From: JAEUIX01 sp046156035 | GTDB taxonomy: Bacteria > Planctomycetota > Phycisphaerae > Phycisphaerales > UBA1924 | NCBI GenBank assembly: GCA_046156035.1 | Contig: JBJXEW010000033.1 | Span: 1 to 64,000, forward strand | DNA: 64,000 bases | Reading direction: 5' to 3' | In this document: piece after piece, positions 34,521 to 43,323 of the stretch | Numbering within the stretch: position 1 is the first letter of the stretch | Layout: the number at the start of each line of letters is the position of its first letter | Program-made: the position numbers and the translations under genes | Notes under the pieces: generated by a model | What the model was told of the DNA's origin: nothing | Seen by the model: the letters and a program-made list of their open reading frames with translations, nothing else | Database searches by the model: none

Positions 34521-36536
34521 TCAGTCATTCGTTCCACTCGCTGCCGCCCCCGTGCTGACCGCCCCGCCCACCGACCGCTTCAGCGCCAGCACGGTCAGGT
34601 CATCACGCAGGACTCCACCCTGGTGGCGGCGTGCTTCCGCCGCGACCCGCTCGCACAACGCCCTGGGGCCCGCGCCGGCCGTCTGGTTGCACAGTCGGGC
34701 CAGGCCCTCGGTGCCCAGGAACAAGCCCTGCGCATCCCGGGCCTCGCTGACCCCGTCGGTGAACAGCACCAGCGTCTCGCCGGGTTGCAGCGAGTGCACG
34801 CCCTCGCCGTACGCCAGATCGGGCATCGCGCCCAGCACCGTTCCGGTCGCGGCACCGATCTCTTCGCACCCGCCGTCCGCCCGCGCCCGCAGCGGCGAGG
34901 GGTGCCCCGCGTTGGCGTACACCAATTCGCCGGTCTTCGCGTCGTACACACCCAGAAACAGCGTGACGAACAACGCCTCCGGATTGCTCTCAAAGAGGAG
35001 GTTGTTCGCCCGGTGCAGGGCCGCACCCGGCAACGCGCCGCCCAGCACCAACTCGCGCAGCAGCGTGCGCGTCACCGCCATCAGCATCGCGGCGGGCACG
35101 CCCTTGCCCGAGACATCCGCGATGACCACCGCCAGCCGATCAGGCCCGACCAAGAAGACATCAAAGAAGTCTCCACCGACAAACCGGGCCGCCTCACCCA
35201 ACGCGAACACGTCAAGGTCCGCCCGTTGCGGGAACACGGTGGGGAGCAGGCTGGCCTGGATCTCGCGCGCCAGGCGAGATTCCGTCTCCATCCCCTCGCT
35301 CGCCTTCGCCCGGCGCTGCATCTCCTCCACCTGTCCGTGGAGTTTGCCGACCATGCCCGAGAAGGCCCGGGAGAGTTCTGCCACCTCATCGCCACGCCCA
35401 CCCTCCACGCCGGAAGCGGGCGTGCCCGCGGAGAGTTGATCCACCGAGAGCCCGCGCACGGCGCGCGACAAGCGGCGCAGCGGCCGCACCAGCCACGTCG
35501 AGAAACTGAGCACAATCACCACCGCCGCGCCGACAAAGATCACGCCGTCCAGCACCCGCTTTCGCACCGTCTCGTGCACAGCGGCCATCACATCGTCTCG
35601 CGCCCGCGACACGAGAACCGTCCACCCGGCCCCCGGCACCGCGGCAGAGCCCGCAACCGCCGGACCCTCCGGGGCGAGCCCGTGTGAGATGCTGCCCGCG
35701 GCCGTGACCCCCGTGAGAACGCTGATCGACGGCACCTCACCGGTGCGTGGCTGGTCGGAGGCTGCCGGTCGGTCGCCCGGGGCATGGACCCGCACGCCCG
35801 GGCCAATCGTGGCTTCGATCAACTCGGCAACGCCTGCCTCCACGACCACCGCGCCCGCGAATCGCCCTTCGCGAAAAAACGGCGCACCATGGAGCATGCC
35901 CGACACGACGGCCCCGCAAAGGCTCGCCTGCGGGTTGGTCCACACCGCCTTGCCCGTGCCTCGAGGCACCGCAAACCACGCATGGTCGTCTCGCGTGTAG
36001 TCCAGCCGCAACGCCACGTCGGTGCGGGCCATGCCGCTGGCCCGTGCCTTGGCCAAGGGCACGCGTGCGCCCTCAAGGTCCACGCCGGAGGAAACGGCGG
36101 TGCCCGCTGGCGGGCGGAAGACCAGCGGTGCAAACTCGCCCGGCCGCGGCGCACGCACAGCATCGCCCTCGGCCTCTGGCAAGGCACTGGCCGCCACGCC
36201 GCGCGGCCGCACAAAGGCACCCGGCTGGAAAGCCACGCCCGAGCCGACCACCAACGCGTCGGCCTCAACGTTGCGTTGCAGGAGGTCGTACAACTCGGCC
36301 TCGGTCAGGCCCGGATCGGCCTCCAGAACACTCGCGGTGGAACGGGCGATCTGGGCGAGGGAACGCAGGCGGCCGTCCAGGGTGGCCGCGTGGCGCTCGG
36401 CCACCTCGGCGAGCCGTGTGCGGGCCGCGAGCAGCGCCTCGTCGCGCAGCCGGGAATAGTCCACGGCGACCATGACGGCCAGCAAGGCTAGGAGCGGCAG
36501 GGCCACCACCAAGATGAGTTTCCATCGAATCCCCAA
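34521..36536 (-). CDS. membrane sensor with HAMP and SpoIIE-type (PP2C) phosphatase
   Basis: A 671-residue signalling protein. An N-terminal membrane helix (LILVVALPLLALLAVMVAV) is followed by an extracytoplasmic sensor of dCache-like size (~300 residues), a second helix (VIFVGAAVVIVLSFSTWLV), a HAMP linker and a SpoIIE-type phosphatase with metal-binding Asp residues in GGDFFDVF, VIADVSGKGVPAAM and LFTDGVSEA. Such RsbU-like phosphatases dephosphorylate anti-anti-sigma proteins. TTG 36536 has a perfect AAGGAGG 10 bases upstream; a GTG at 36635 is an alternative. The ligand and partner are unknown; no STAS or anti-sigma gene is adjacent. Confidence 0.88.
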   Translation of the reverse strand: MGIRWKLILVVALPLLALLAVMVAVDYSRLRDEALLAARTRLAEVAERHAATLDGRLRSLAQIARSTASVLEADPGLTEAELYDLLQRNVEADALVVGSGVAFQPGAFVRPRGVAASALPEAEGDAVRAPRPGEFAPLVFRPPAGTAVSSGVDLEGARVPLAKARASGMARTDVALRLDYTRDDHAWFAVPRGTGKAVWTNPQASLCGAVVSGMLHGAPFFREGRFAGAVVVEAGVAELIEATIGPGVRVHAPGDRPAASDQPRTGEVPSISVLTGVTAAGSISHGLAPEGPAVAGSAAVPGAGWTVLVSRARDDVMAAVHETVRKRVLDGVIFVGAAVVIVLSFSTWLVRPLRRLSRAVRGLSVDQLSAGTPASGVEGGRGDEVAELSRAFSGMVGKLHGQVEEMQRRAKASEGMETESRLAREIQASLLPTVFPQRADLDVFALGEAARFVGGDFFDVFLVGPDRLAVVIADVSGKGVPAAMLMAVTRTLLRELVLGGALPGAALHRANNLLFESNPEALFVTLFLGVYDAKTGELVYANAGHPSPLRARADGGCEEIGAATGTVLGAMPDLAYGEGVHSLQPGETLVLFTDGVSEARDAQGLFLGTEGLARLCNQTAGAGPRALCERVAAEARRHQGGVLRDDLTVLALKRSVGGAVSTGAAASGTND

Positions 36537-36757
36537 CGCCGCGTCGCCTCCTTGCGAGGGCCCGATCCGAGCAACACGCCGGCAGGGCCGTGCATATCCC
36601 CCGATTGCGGCAGGGCGCACGGCACCGGTATTCACAGGTTAGGACAAACTGGCGGGCCTGGGGGAGAGTCGGTACCATGGGCCCGATCCCGTACCGCTCG
36701 GTGCGGGCCGCCAGACGCGATGATCGCCCACCGCATCGCTTTTTCCCGGAGCACACT

Positions 36758-37249
36758 ATGAAGAACCTGTCTGCCTCGATCGTCTGCCTCGGTCTGTTGG
36801 CTGGCTGTGTCGCCTTGGTTGGCGGCTGTGAGAAGAACAAGGCCACGACCACCGCCACCAAGCCCCTGTGGGACCGCCTCGGCGGCGAGCCGGCCGTGAC
36901 GGCCGTGGTGGATAAGTTCGTGGGCCGCACCGCGGGCAACCCGAAGGTCAACTTCTTCCGCAAGGGCGTGGCCGGCTACCCCGAGTGGAAGCCCTCTGAC
37001 GCTCAGGTGGCCACGCTGAAGCGCCGCCTGGTTGAGTTCATCTCCGTGGCCTCGGGCGGGCCGCTCAAATACAGCGGCAAGGACATGAAGTCTGCCCACG
37101 CGGGCATGAAGATCAGCACCGCGGAGTTCAACGCCATCGCGGCGGACCTCTCCGCCACGCTGGATGAATTCAAGGTGCCCGCGAAAGAGAAGGGCGAACT
37201 CATGGCCGCGGTCGCGGGCACGGCCAAGGACATGGTTGAGATCAAGTAA
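36758..37249 (+). CDS. exported group I truncated hemoglobin, probable lipoprotein
   Basis: A 163-residue protein. The N-terminal signal ends in a lipobox (LLAGC, Cys17; VGGC, Cys24 is an alternative), so it is probably lipid-anchored outside the inner membrane. The rest is a trHb1/GlbN globin: LWDRLGGEPAVTAVVDKF, then GGPLKYSGKDMKSAHAGMKI with the proximal His114. At the usual distal Tyr (B10) position the sequence reads FVG rather than FY, so oxygen binding may be tuned differently. Known trHb1 proteins are cytosolic, making export unusual. GGAG lies 7 bases before ATG 36758. A clear terminator follows. Confidence 0.85.
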   Translation: MKNLSASIVCLGLLAGCVALVGGCEKNKATTTATKPLWDRLGGEPAVTAVVDKFVGRTAGNPKVNFFRKGVAGYPEWKPSDAQVATLKRRLVEFISVASGGPLKYSGKDMKSAHAGMKISTAEFNAIAADLSATLDEFKVPAKEKGELMAAVAGTAKDMVEIK

Positions 37250-37250
37250 G

Positions 37251-37299
37251 GCGTCGGGCGTCGGGCGTCGGGCGTCGGGCGTCGGGCGTCAGGCGTGAG
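37251..37299. repeat. heptanucleotide tandem repeat
   Basis: Five perfect copies of GCGTCGG (37251-37285) are followed by two imperfect ones (GCGTCAG, GCGTGAG). The array begins two bases after the stop codon of the hemoglobin gene and ends before its terminator, so it lies in the 3' untranslated part of that transcript. Confidence 0.85.
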
Positions 37300-37316
37300 G
37301 TCGAGGGTCACAACAG

Positions 37317-37344
37317 GGCCCGGGGCTGTGGCTCCGGGCCTTTT
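37317..37344 (+). terminator. rho-independent terminator after the hemoglobin gene
   Basis: GGCCCGG (37317-37323) pairs with CCGGGCC (37334-37340), followed directly by TTTT. It lies 68 bases after the hemoglobin stop codon and before the convergent deaminase gene. Confidence 0.75.
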
Positions 37345-37382
37345 CGTTGATTCCATGCGCGCCTCATTAACTCATCAACTCA

Positions 37383-37850
37383 TCAACTTCCTCCCGGCGG
37401 CACCCCGATGTCCTCGTTCCACAGGTCGGGGCTGGCCCGGATGAACGCCTCCATCAGCGCGATGCACCGGGCATCGTGCATCACGCGCACGGCAATCCCC
37501 TCCGCCCGCAGCCAATCCTCGCGGCCCAGAAACGTGGCGTTCTCGCCGATCACCACCCGCGGAATGCGGTGCAGCACCGCCGTGCCGCTGCACATGGCGC
37601 AGGGCGAGAGCGTGCTCGCCAGCGTCAGCGTGTGCCAGTCGCGCCGCCGCCCAGCGCTGCGGATGCACGCCGTCTCCGCATGCGCGGTGGTGTCGCCCTG
37701 CTGCACGCGCAGGTTGTGCCCCGCGGCCACCACCCTCCCTTGCCCATCCACCAACGCCGAGCCGATGGGTATGCCCCCCTCGCGAAGGGACTTCTTCGCC
37801 TGCTCCAGCGCCGCTTCCAGCCCGGTCCGATCGCACTGGTCTTGATCCAT
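37383..37850 (-). CDS. nucleobase deaminase, yeast cytosine deaminase (Fcy1)-like
   Basis: A 155-residue CDA-fold zinc deaminase. The zinc site is TTAHAET (His and the proton-shuttling Glu) with SPCAMCSGTAVLH supplying two Cys. The C-terminal ASPDLWNEDIG resembles the RPQDWFEDIG ending of yeast Fcy1, and IPRVVIGENATFLGREDWL also matches that family more than TadA or guanine deaminase. It probably converts cytosine to uracil for salvage. ATG 37850 is chosen because a start 16 codons upstream would run into the divergent gene. Confidence 0.8.
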   Translation of the reverse strand: MDQDQCDRTGLEAALEQAKKSLREGGIPIGSALVDGQGRVVAAGHNLRVQQGDTTAHAETACIRSAGRRRDWHTLTLASTLSPCAMCSGTAVLHRIPRVVIGENATFLGREDWLRAEGIAVRVMHDARCIALMEAFIRASPDLWNEDIGVPPGGS

Positions 37851-37887
37851 GCAAGCAGAATACACACTCTCGCCGATACTCACCGGC

Positions 37888-38127
37888 ATGTCCGGCACGC
37901 TCAGAGAACTCCGTGCCGCGCTGGGCCTGGCCCTGGTTGGCGCGGGCGCATGGCTCTTCTACGTCGGCACCCGCGCCGGCGGCTCCTTCGCCTCCGGCAT
38001 CACGAGGCTCTTCAGCGGATCGCCCACGAAGGAATCGGTCCTGCTCTGTGCCGCGGGCATCGCCGTTGCCGTGCTGGGCCTGTGCGTGGCCCTCACCCAC
38101 TTCGGCCGCCGCCGCGCACGCCGCTGA
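37888..38127 (+). CDS. DUF3185-like small membrane protein
   Basis: A 79-residue protein with two hydrophobic segments (LGLALVGAGAWLFYVGTRA and LLCAAGIAVAVLGLCVALT) separated by SGITRLFSGSPTKES. This arrangement and the FSGSPT-like turn match the DUF3185 family of inner-membrane proteins of unknown function. An ATG-free alternative start at 37849 would overlap the deaminase gene, so ATG 37888 is preferred. It is divergent from the deaminase and convergent with the DCC gene, with only 12 bases between stops. Confidence 0.68.
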   Translation: MSGTLRELRAALGLALVGAGAWLFYVGTRAGGSFASGITRLFSGSPTKESVLLCAAGIAVAVLGLCVALTHFGRRRARR

Positions 38128-38139
38128 ACCGGCGGAGTT

Positions 38140-38574
38140 CTACCCAAGAAACCGCTCCCGCTGCGCGGCCGTCGGCACCACGCACGCGTCCATCTTCCCA
38201 AACCAGCGGTAGCGGCGCCTTGCCACCGCGTCGTACGCCCAGTCGCGCACGCCCCGCGGCACCAGGCGCAGCCCCGCCAGCCACCGCCACGGCCAGGGCA
38301 GAGCCCGCAAGATGCGCAGCGATGCCTCGGAGCGGACGTGCACACCGTGCGCATCCACCACGATCACGCTCTCCGGCAGCGGCACCGGCATCGGCCTGCC
38401 CGCGAGAACACGCTCCGCCGCGGCAGACCCCAGCGCAGCAAACCGGAACTTGGCGGCGCGATCTCGCCGGATGATGAACGCAACCCAGAAGTTGCAGAAA
38501 GCACACACGCCGTCAAAGAGCACCACGATCGGGCGTGGCGCATCGGGCTCAGGTGTTGAGGCGGGGTCGGGCAC
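38140..38574 (-). CDS. DCC-family (DUF393) thiol-disulfide oxidoreductase-like protein
   Basis: A 144-residue protein of the DCC family, named after its N-terminal D-x-x-C-x-x-C: here VVLFDGVCAFCNFWVAF. The downstream segments DRAAKFRFAALGS, SVIVVDAHGVHVRSEA and AVARRRYRWFGK are also typical. The family is thought to have a thioredoxin-like redox role, not firmly proven. GTG 38574 avoids overlap with the preceding methyltransferase gene, which ends 23 bases upstream. It is probably cotranscribed with the betaine lipid genes. Confidence 0.82.
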   Translation of the reverse strand: MPDPASTPEPDAPRPIVVLFDGVCAFCNFWVAFIIRRDRAAKFRFAALGSAAAERVLAGRPMPVPLPESVIVVDAHGVHVRSEASLRILRALPWPWRWLAGLRLVPRGVRDWAYDAVARRRYRWFGKMDACVVPTAAQRERFLG

Positions 38575-38597
38575 GGTGGATTGTTGGCTCTCACCCC

Positions 38598-39326
38598 TCA
38601 GGCCCGGCCCAAGGCACCGGCGCGCTCCCGGCCATCCGCCCGCGTGATGGTGGCGCACAGGGCGTAGCGCCCGATCAGGGGCCGCAGTGTGCAGCGAGCC
38701 CCTTCACGCGCCGCCAGGGCCTGCAAGTGGGCGACCAGTTCCGGGTTTGGCGCGACGTGAAAAAGCCCCAGCCACCAGCGCAGCAACCGCTGAAACCAGG
38801 CCGGAAATCCGGCCTGATCCCAGAAATCCACCACGTGCAGCGTGCCGCCGGGCGCCAGCAGCCGCCAGCCCTCCTCCACGGCCTCGCGCCACGGCGGGAT
38901 CATCGAGAGCGTGTAGGAAAACACCACGTGGTCGAACAGCAGCACATCGCCGAAGGGCCGCTGCGTGCGGACCTGCTCGGCCAGCCCCTCGCGCAGGACG
39001 ATGCGGTCCTGCAGGCCGCGCTTGGCCACGCTTGCCCGGGCGGTCTGGAGCATCTCGCGTGAGGCATCCAGCCCGAAAAGCCGCGGGCGCGAGGGCCGGC
39101 CGGCCAGCATGAGCAGGTTGCGGGCCGTGCCGCACCCCAGTTCCAGCACGCGGTCCCCGTCGCGCAGGGCCATGCGGTGCAGCAGCGTGTCGCGCCCGAA
39201 GAGGAAGAACTTTCGCGTGGCGTCGTAGATGTGCCGCTGCAACCGATAGACGCGGTCCATCGTCTGCGCGTGCTGGGCCGAAGGACCGTCTCCGCCGACA
39301 CCGCCGTACACATGAACAGCCGCCAT
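38598..39326 (-). CDS. btaB: SAM-dependent methyltransferase, BtaB-like (betaine lipid)
   Basis: A 242-residue class I methyltransferase. SAM binding is shown by DRVLELGCGTARNLLMLAG and FGLDASREMLQTAR, with VVFSYTLSMIPPWREAV typical of lipid methyltransferases. BtaB adds three methyl groups to diacylglycerylhomoserine to make the betaine lipid DGTS, and the immediately preceding gene is btaA-like, which supports the assignment. The segment RHIYDATRKFFLFGRD is a family feature. ATG 39326 fits the spacing of 61 bases after btaA. A different lipid or quinone methyltransferase is the alternative. Confidence 0.82.
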   Translation of the reverse strand: MAAVHVYGGVGGDGPSAQHAQTMDRVYRLQRHIYDATRKFFLFGRDTLLHRMALRDGDRVLELGCGTARNLLMLAGRPSRPRLFGLDASREMLQTARASVAKRGLQDRIVLREGLAEQVRTQRPFGDVLLFDHVVFSYTLSMIPPWREAVEEGWRLLAPGGTLHVVDFWDQAGFPAWFQRLLRWWLGLFHVAPNPELVAHLQALAAREGARCTLRPLIGRYALCATITRADGRERAGALGRA

Positions 39327-39387
39327 GGGCACCCTCCGTGGTCTGAGGCCCGTCCGGGCGGGCCGGTCCTCGCGCACTCCGCGCCTG

Positions 39388-40644
39388 CTAGCGGACCGAA
39401 TACAGGTGGAACCCGCCGTAAATCGCCGAGCGGTCATCGTTGTAGAACCGCCGGCTCTCCTGCTCGTGATACACAAAACGCGCCATCAGGTCCGCCGGCA
39501 GGCTGGGCTCGATGGGGCTCGCCGCGGCGGCGGTCCGGAAGATGATGCGGCTGCCGGGCGGGGCCACGCGGGCGATGGCCCGCCACTGCCGCTCGATCAC
39601 CGCCGGCGGCATCCAGTCCTGCGAATCCAGAAAGACCAGCGCGTTGAAGTCACCCGGGGCCGCGCCTTCCAAGGCATCGATGGTGGACGTGAGTCGCGTC
39701 TCCAGCCGGTCAAGCCGCGAGCGGATGAGGTCGGTATCAGCCGGGCGGAGATAGTCGGGTACGCCCGCCACCTGGCCCCCGCGCCGGTCGTAGCCGCGTG
39801 TGGCGGCCTGCCACGCGAAGCAGTTATCCTCGATCGGCCACGCACAGAACAGGCGGCGCGTGCGCCGGCGATACTCCGCCAGCAGTTGTCCCGAGGCCTC
39901 GTGGTGCATGGCGCGGTGCTGGCTGGGCGGGATGCCCAGCGAGAAGACCGACAGCGGCGAGGAGCCGATCCAGCGGATGAGTGCCAAGTCGAAGAAGGGC
40001 GCGAAGGCCTCATCGAACAGCCGCTCGCGCTCAGACGTGCGGGTGGCACGCACCAGGTCGTGCGGGTCGCGGCCGATGGCCCGCAGCGACTTGTGGATAA
40101 GCCCCAGCAGCCGCCCCAGACGCGAGCGCTTGTAGAAGCCGGTGGTGAACCAGCCCACACGCCGCGCGTTGGCGTCGCCCAGCAGGGCCCCGCCGGTGCG
40201 GTGGTTCCAGTAGGCGAGGGTGTCTGCATCCAGGCCCGGCGCGATGTGCCGGTCGAAGCGCTCGACGTTACGGGGGTCGTCTGCGCACCCGAAGAAATCG
40301 AAAAGTTCTGTGTGCCCCGGCAGCGACCGCACCGCCCCGATCTTCAGCCGCGCCAACGCGAGGTGGTGGTGGTTCAGGTCCACCGACACGACCGACTGCG
40401 GGCCGTAGGCGAGATAGGCGAGGGCGTTGCACCCGGCGGATGAGATGGTGAGGACGCGGCTGTGGGGGCCGAGTTGCAGCGCGGCCGCGTCCACACGCGG
40501 GTCCTCCCAGATCTGGTTGTAGACGAGGCCGTTGAACCACGCGGCAAAGAGCCGCTCCTGAACGCCCTGCTTGCTGAGCGGGCGCGCGTGCCGCACCGCG
40601 CCGTGGAGAAGGTCCTTGGAACGGTCCGTGATGGCGGTGGTCAT
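39388..40644 (-). CDS. btaA: BtaA-like 3-amino-3-carboxypropyl transferase (betaine lipid)
   Basis: A 418-residue DUF3419/BtaA family enzyme that moves the 3-amino-3-carboxypropyl group of SAM onto diacylglycerol, the first step of betaine lipid (DGTS) synthesis. Recognisable parts are FNGLVYNQIWEDPRVDAAAL, the SAM-site ISSAGCNALAYLAYGP with VVSVDLNHHHLALARLK, and the C-terminal LVFLDSQDWMPPAVIERQW. ATG 40644 has AAGGA about 8 bases upstream. Replacement of phospholipids by betaine lipids often accompanies phosphate limitation in other bacteria; no Pho box was identified here. Confidence 0.88.
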   Translation of the reverse strand: MTTAITDRSKDLLHGAVRHARPLSKQGVQERLFAAWFNGLVYNQIWEDPRVDAAALQLGPHSRVLTISSAGCNALAYLAYGPQSVVSVDLNHHHLALARLKIGAVRSLPGHTELFDFFGCADDPRNVERFDRHIAPGLDADTLAYWNHRTGGALLGDANARRVGWFTTGFYKRSRLGRLLGLIHKSLRAIGRDPHDLVRATRTSERERLFDEAFAPFFDLALIRWIGSSPLSVFSLGIPPSQHRAMHHEASGQLLAEYRRRTRRLFCAWPIEDNCFAWQAATRGYDRRGGQVAGVPDYLRPADTDLIRSRLDRLETRLTSTIDALEGAAPGDFNALVFLDSQDWMPPAVIERQWRAIARVAPPGSRIIFRTAAAASPIEPSLPADLMARFVYHEQESRRFYNDDRSAIYGGFHLYSVR

Positions 40645-40904
40645 CTCAGCATCCTTGCTTGGAGGACACGGGAAGCGACAGGGCAGGATAACGCGCCGGC
40701 CATGAAGACCGGCACTCGCAAACGTCAAGAGCAGGTCAAGATTGAGGCCAAACCACCCCCCTTCACGCACTCCTCAACGCTGTGGATGCTCGCCCGGGCA
40801 ACGATTGCCCGATACTTTCGGCTGGGCCGGCGGTGGCTTGCATCGCCGCGAACACGGCCAGGAGGGACGGTCGCCGGAGCGCGGCCGTGGCACGAACCTC
40901 ACGG

Positions 40905-41717
40905 ATGAGCACCATGGCAAAGCACATCACCTGTCGAACCGTGTTCATGAGCGATCTGCACCTGGGCAGCGGCATCGCGCGGGCGGACGATGCCACGGAG
41001 TTTCTCAAGCGCGTGGAGTGCGACACGCTCTACCTCGTGGGCGACATCCTCGACATGTGGCGCCTGCGCTCACGCTGGCACTGGCCGGCGGACCACCACC
41101 GCTTCATCCGGCGCGTGCTGAAGATGGCCAGCAAGGGTGTTCGTGTCGTCTTCATTCCCGGCAACCACGACGACGCGGCCCGCGACTACGCGGGCCTCAA
41201 CATCGGCGGGATCGAGGTGCGCCGCGAGGACATCCACACCACCGCCAGCGGCCGCCGGCTGCTGGTCATTCACGGCGACGAGGCCGACCTCGTGGTTCGC
41301 CAGTTCCCCCTCGTCTCCGCCATCGGGGGCGCGGCCTACGACCGGCTGGTGATCGTGAACCGGTGGTTCAACGCCTACCGCCGCCTGCGGGGCAAGCCCT
41401 ACTGGTCACTCTCCAAGTTCATCAAACTCAAGGTCAAGTCCGCGTGCACGCACATCGCGCGCTTCGAGGAAGCCCTGGAGAGCATGGCCGAGGGACGCGG
41501 GCTGGACGGCGTCGTCTGCGGCCATATCCACAAGGCCGAAATCCGGCGCGGCAAGATCGACTACTTCAACTGCGGAGACTGGGTGGAAACCTGCACCGCC
41601 CTGATCGAGGACTTCGACGGCTCCATCCGCATAGTCGACGGCGCCGCCGTCGCCCACGAGCCGCTCAACGATGAGGTCGTGCACGCCGACGACGACATGC
41701 TCGTGGCCACGGCCTGA
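40905..41717 (+). CDS. LpxH-like calcineurin-type phosphoesterase
   Basis: A 270-residue metallophosphoesterase of the UDP-2,3-diacylglucosamine diphosphatase type. Metal-binding motifs in order are MSDLHLGSG, VGDILDMW, PGNHDDAARDY, VIHGDEADLV and CGHIHKAEIR, followed by YFNCGDWVETCTALI. Members of this branch beside lipid genes often act on lipid or nucleotide-lipid diphosphates; a true lipid A role is not shown. ATG 40905 or 40914 may start the protein. It is divergent from btaA with 260 bases between. Confidence 0.82.
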   Translation: MSTMAKHITCRTVFMSDLHLGSGIARADDATEFLKRVECDTLYLVGDILDMWRLRSRWHWPADHHRFIRRVLKMASKGVRVVFIPGNHDDAARDYAGLNIGGIEVRREDIHTTASGRRLLVIHGDEADLVVRQFPLVSAIGGAAYDRLVIVNRWFNAYRRLRGKPYWSLSKFIKLKVKSACTHIARFEEALESMAEGRGLDGVVCGHIHKAEIRRGKIDYFNCGDWVETCTALIEDFDGSIRIVDGAAVAHEPLNDEVVHADDDMLVATA

Positions 41718-41751
41718 CCTCTCGCACGCTCGGCCCGGCAGGCCGCGCCGA

Positions 41752-43263
41752 TCAGCTGGCCCCACCCACGCCCGCAGCCCCGCCCGCAGCCCCGCCCGCG
41801 CCCAGCAGCGCTTTGAGTTGCCGCCGCATCACCTTGCCCGTTGCGTTGCGCGGCAGGGCCGGCACCACGCGCACCTCGGCGGGCACCTTGTACCCCGCCA
41901 GTTTGCCGCGGCACCAGAGGATCATCGCCCGCTCATCCACGGTCTCCCCTTCCTTCACCTCGATGAAGGCGATGGGCTGCTCGCCGCGCATCGGGTCGTG
42001 CGTGCCGACCACGCCCGAGTCTTTCACCGCCGGGTGGGCGTTGAGCACCTCCTCGATCTCACGCGGAAAGACGTTCTCGCCACCGATGATGAGCATCTCC
42101 TTGAGCCGCCCCGTGATGAAGAGTTGGCCGTCCTCGTCGAGGCGGCCGATGTCGCCGGTTCGGAGGTAGCCGTATTCGTCGAACGCCGCGGCGGTTTCGG
42201 CGGGCCGATTGAAGTAGCCGCGCATCACGTTGGGCCCGGCGATGCGGACCTCGCCGTCGGCGCTCGGCGGCAGGTCGCGACCGCTTTCCGTGCACACGAT
42301 CCGCTCGCGAACGCCGGGGAGTGCACCGCCGACCGAACCGGGCTTGTACTCCGCGGGGCGGCACCAGTTGGTCACGGGGCTGGTTTCGGTCAGGCCGTAG
42401 CCCTCGGCGATCGTGATGCCGAAACGCTCCTTGAAGCGGTCGGCCAGCGCCCGCGGCAGGGGCTCGCCGCCCGACACGGCAAACACCAGGCTCTTGAAAT
42501 CATCGGCTGTCGCGTCTTTCACGTGCAGGAGCGCGTTGTACATGGAGGGGATGGCCACGAAGCAGGTGGGCCGAAACTCCCTGAAGAGTCGCACGATCTT
42601 GCCCGGCACGAACCGCGCCGTGTACACCGCCTTCGCCCCGACCGTGAGCGGCAGGAGCGTGAGCACTGTCATGCCGAAGGAATGGAACTGCGGCAGCACG
42701 CCCAGCACCACGTGCGTTGAATCAAAGTCCACCCACTCCACGATCTGCCGGATGTTGGCGGTGATGTTGCCGTGCGTGAGGCGCACGCCCTTGGGCCGGC
42801 CGCTGGTGCCGGATGTGTAAAGCAGCACCGCCAGTTCATCGTCTGCCGCCATCGCCGGCCAGCGCGGCTCAGGCATGGCCGTGAAATCCACGTCCTCCAA
42901 CCGCATGAGGTTCTTCACGCGCGGCTCGTGCCCGAGAAACTCAAGCATCGGGCCCACCGTCAGAATCGTGTCGGCCCCGCAGTCATCGATCACGAATTGC
43001 AACTCGTCCTTGGCCTGAAGGTAGTTCAGCGGCACCACCACCCTGTCGGCCATCCACCCCGCCAGCGCGGCCATCGGAAAGAGCCCGCCCGTCGGGAGCA
43101 TGACGCCGACCGTTCGGGTTTCGCACGTCCGCCGCAGGTGGTCGGCCAGCACCAGGGCCCCGGCCAGCAGTTTGCCGCGGCTCATCGGCCCGCGGTCATC
43201 CACCACGGCGTTGGCAAAGGGGTTGGCGAGCAGTGTGCGGATGATCGGCCAGTGGATGCTCAT
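41752..43263 (-). CDS. AMP-forming acyl-CoA/acyl-acid synthetase (ANL superfamily)
   Basis: A 503-residue adenylate-forming enzyme. Core motifs are the ATP loop LLYTSGTSGRPKGVRLTH, the GYGLTETSPVTNW acyl-adenylate motif, and the hinge and C-terminal region YLRTGDIGRLDEDGQLFITG with RLKEMLIIGGENVFPREIEE. The last catalytic Lys is in PRNATGKVMRRQLK. It activates a carboxylic acid as an acyl-AMP and then probably a CoA thioester; fatty acids are the likely substrates. The tail is Gly/Ala-rich. ATG 43263 fits the family N-terminus; a longer frame upstream is rejected as unlike. Confidence 0.88.
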   Translation of the reverse strand: MSIHWPIIRTLLANPFANAVVDDRGPMSRGKLLAGALVLADHLRRTCETRTVGVMLPTGGLFPMAALAGWMADRVVVPLNYLQAKDELQFVIDDCGADTILTVGPMLEFLGHEPRVKNLMRLEDVDFTAMPEPRWPAMAADDELAVLLYTSGTSGRPKGVRLTHGNITANIRQIVEWVDFDSTHVVLGVLPQFHSFGMTVLTLLPLTVGAKAVYTARFVPGKIVRLFREFRPTCFVAIPSMYNALLHVKDATADDFKSLVFAVSGGEPLPRALADRFKERFGITIAEGYGLTETSPVTNWCRPAEYKPGSVGGALPGVRERIVCTESGRDLPPSADGEVRIAGPNVMRGYFNRPAETAAAFDEYGYLRTGDIGRLDEDGQLFITGRLKEMLIIGGENVFPREIEEVLNAHPAVKDSGVVGTHDPMRGEQPIAFIEVKEGETVDERAMILWCRGKLAGYKVPAEVRVVPALPRNATGKVMRRQLKALLGAGGAAGGAAGVGGAS

Positions 43264-43323
43264 GCGGCCAGAGCGTATCGACCGGCGGCTCGGATGGGCG
43301 GTTCCGGTGGGCCAGTTCGGTGG

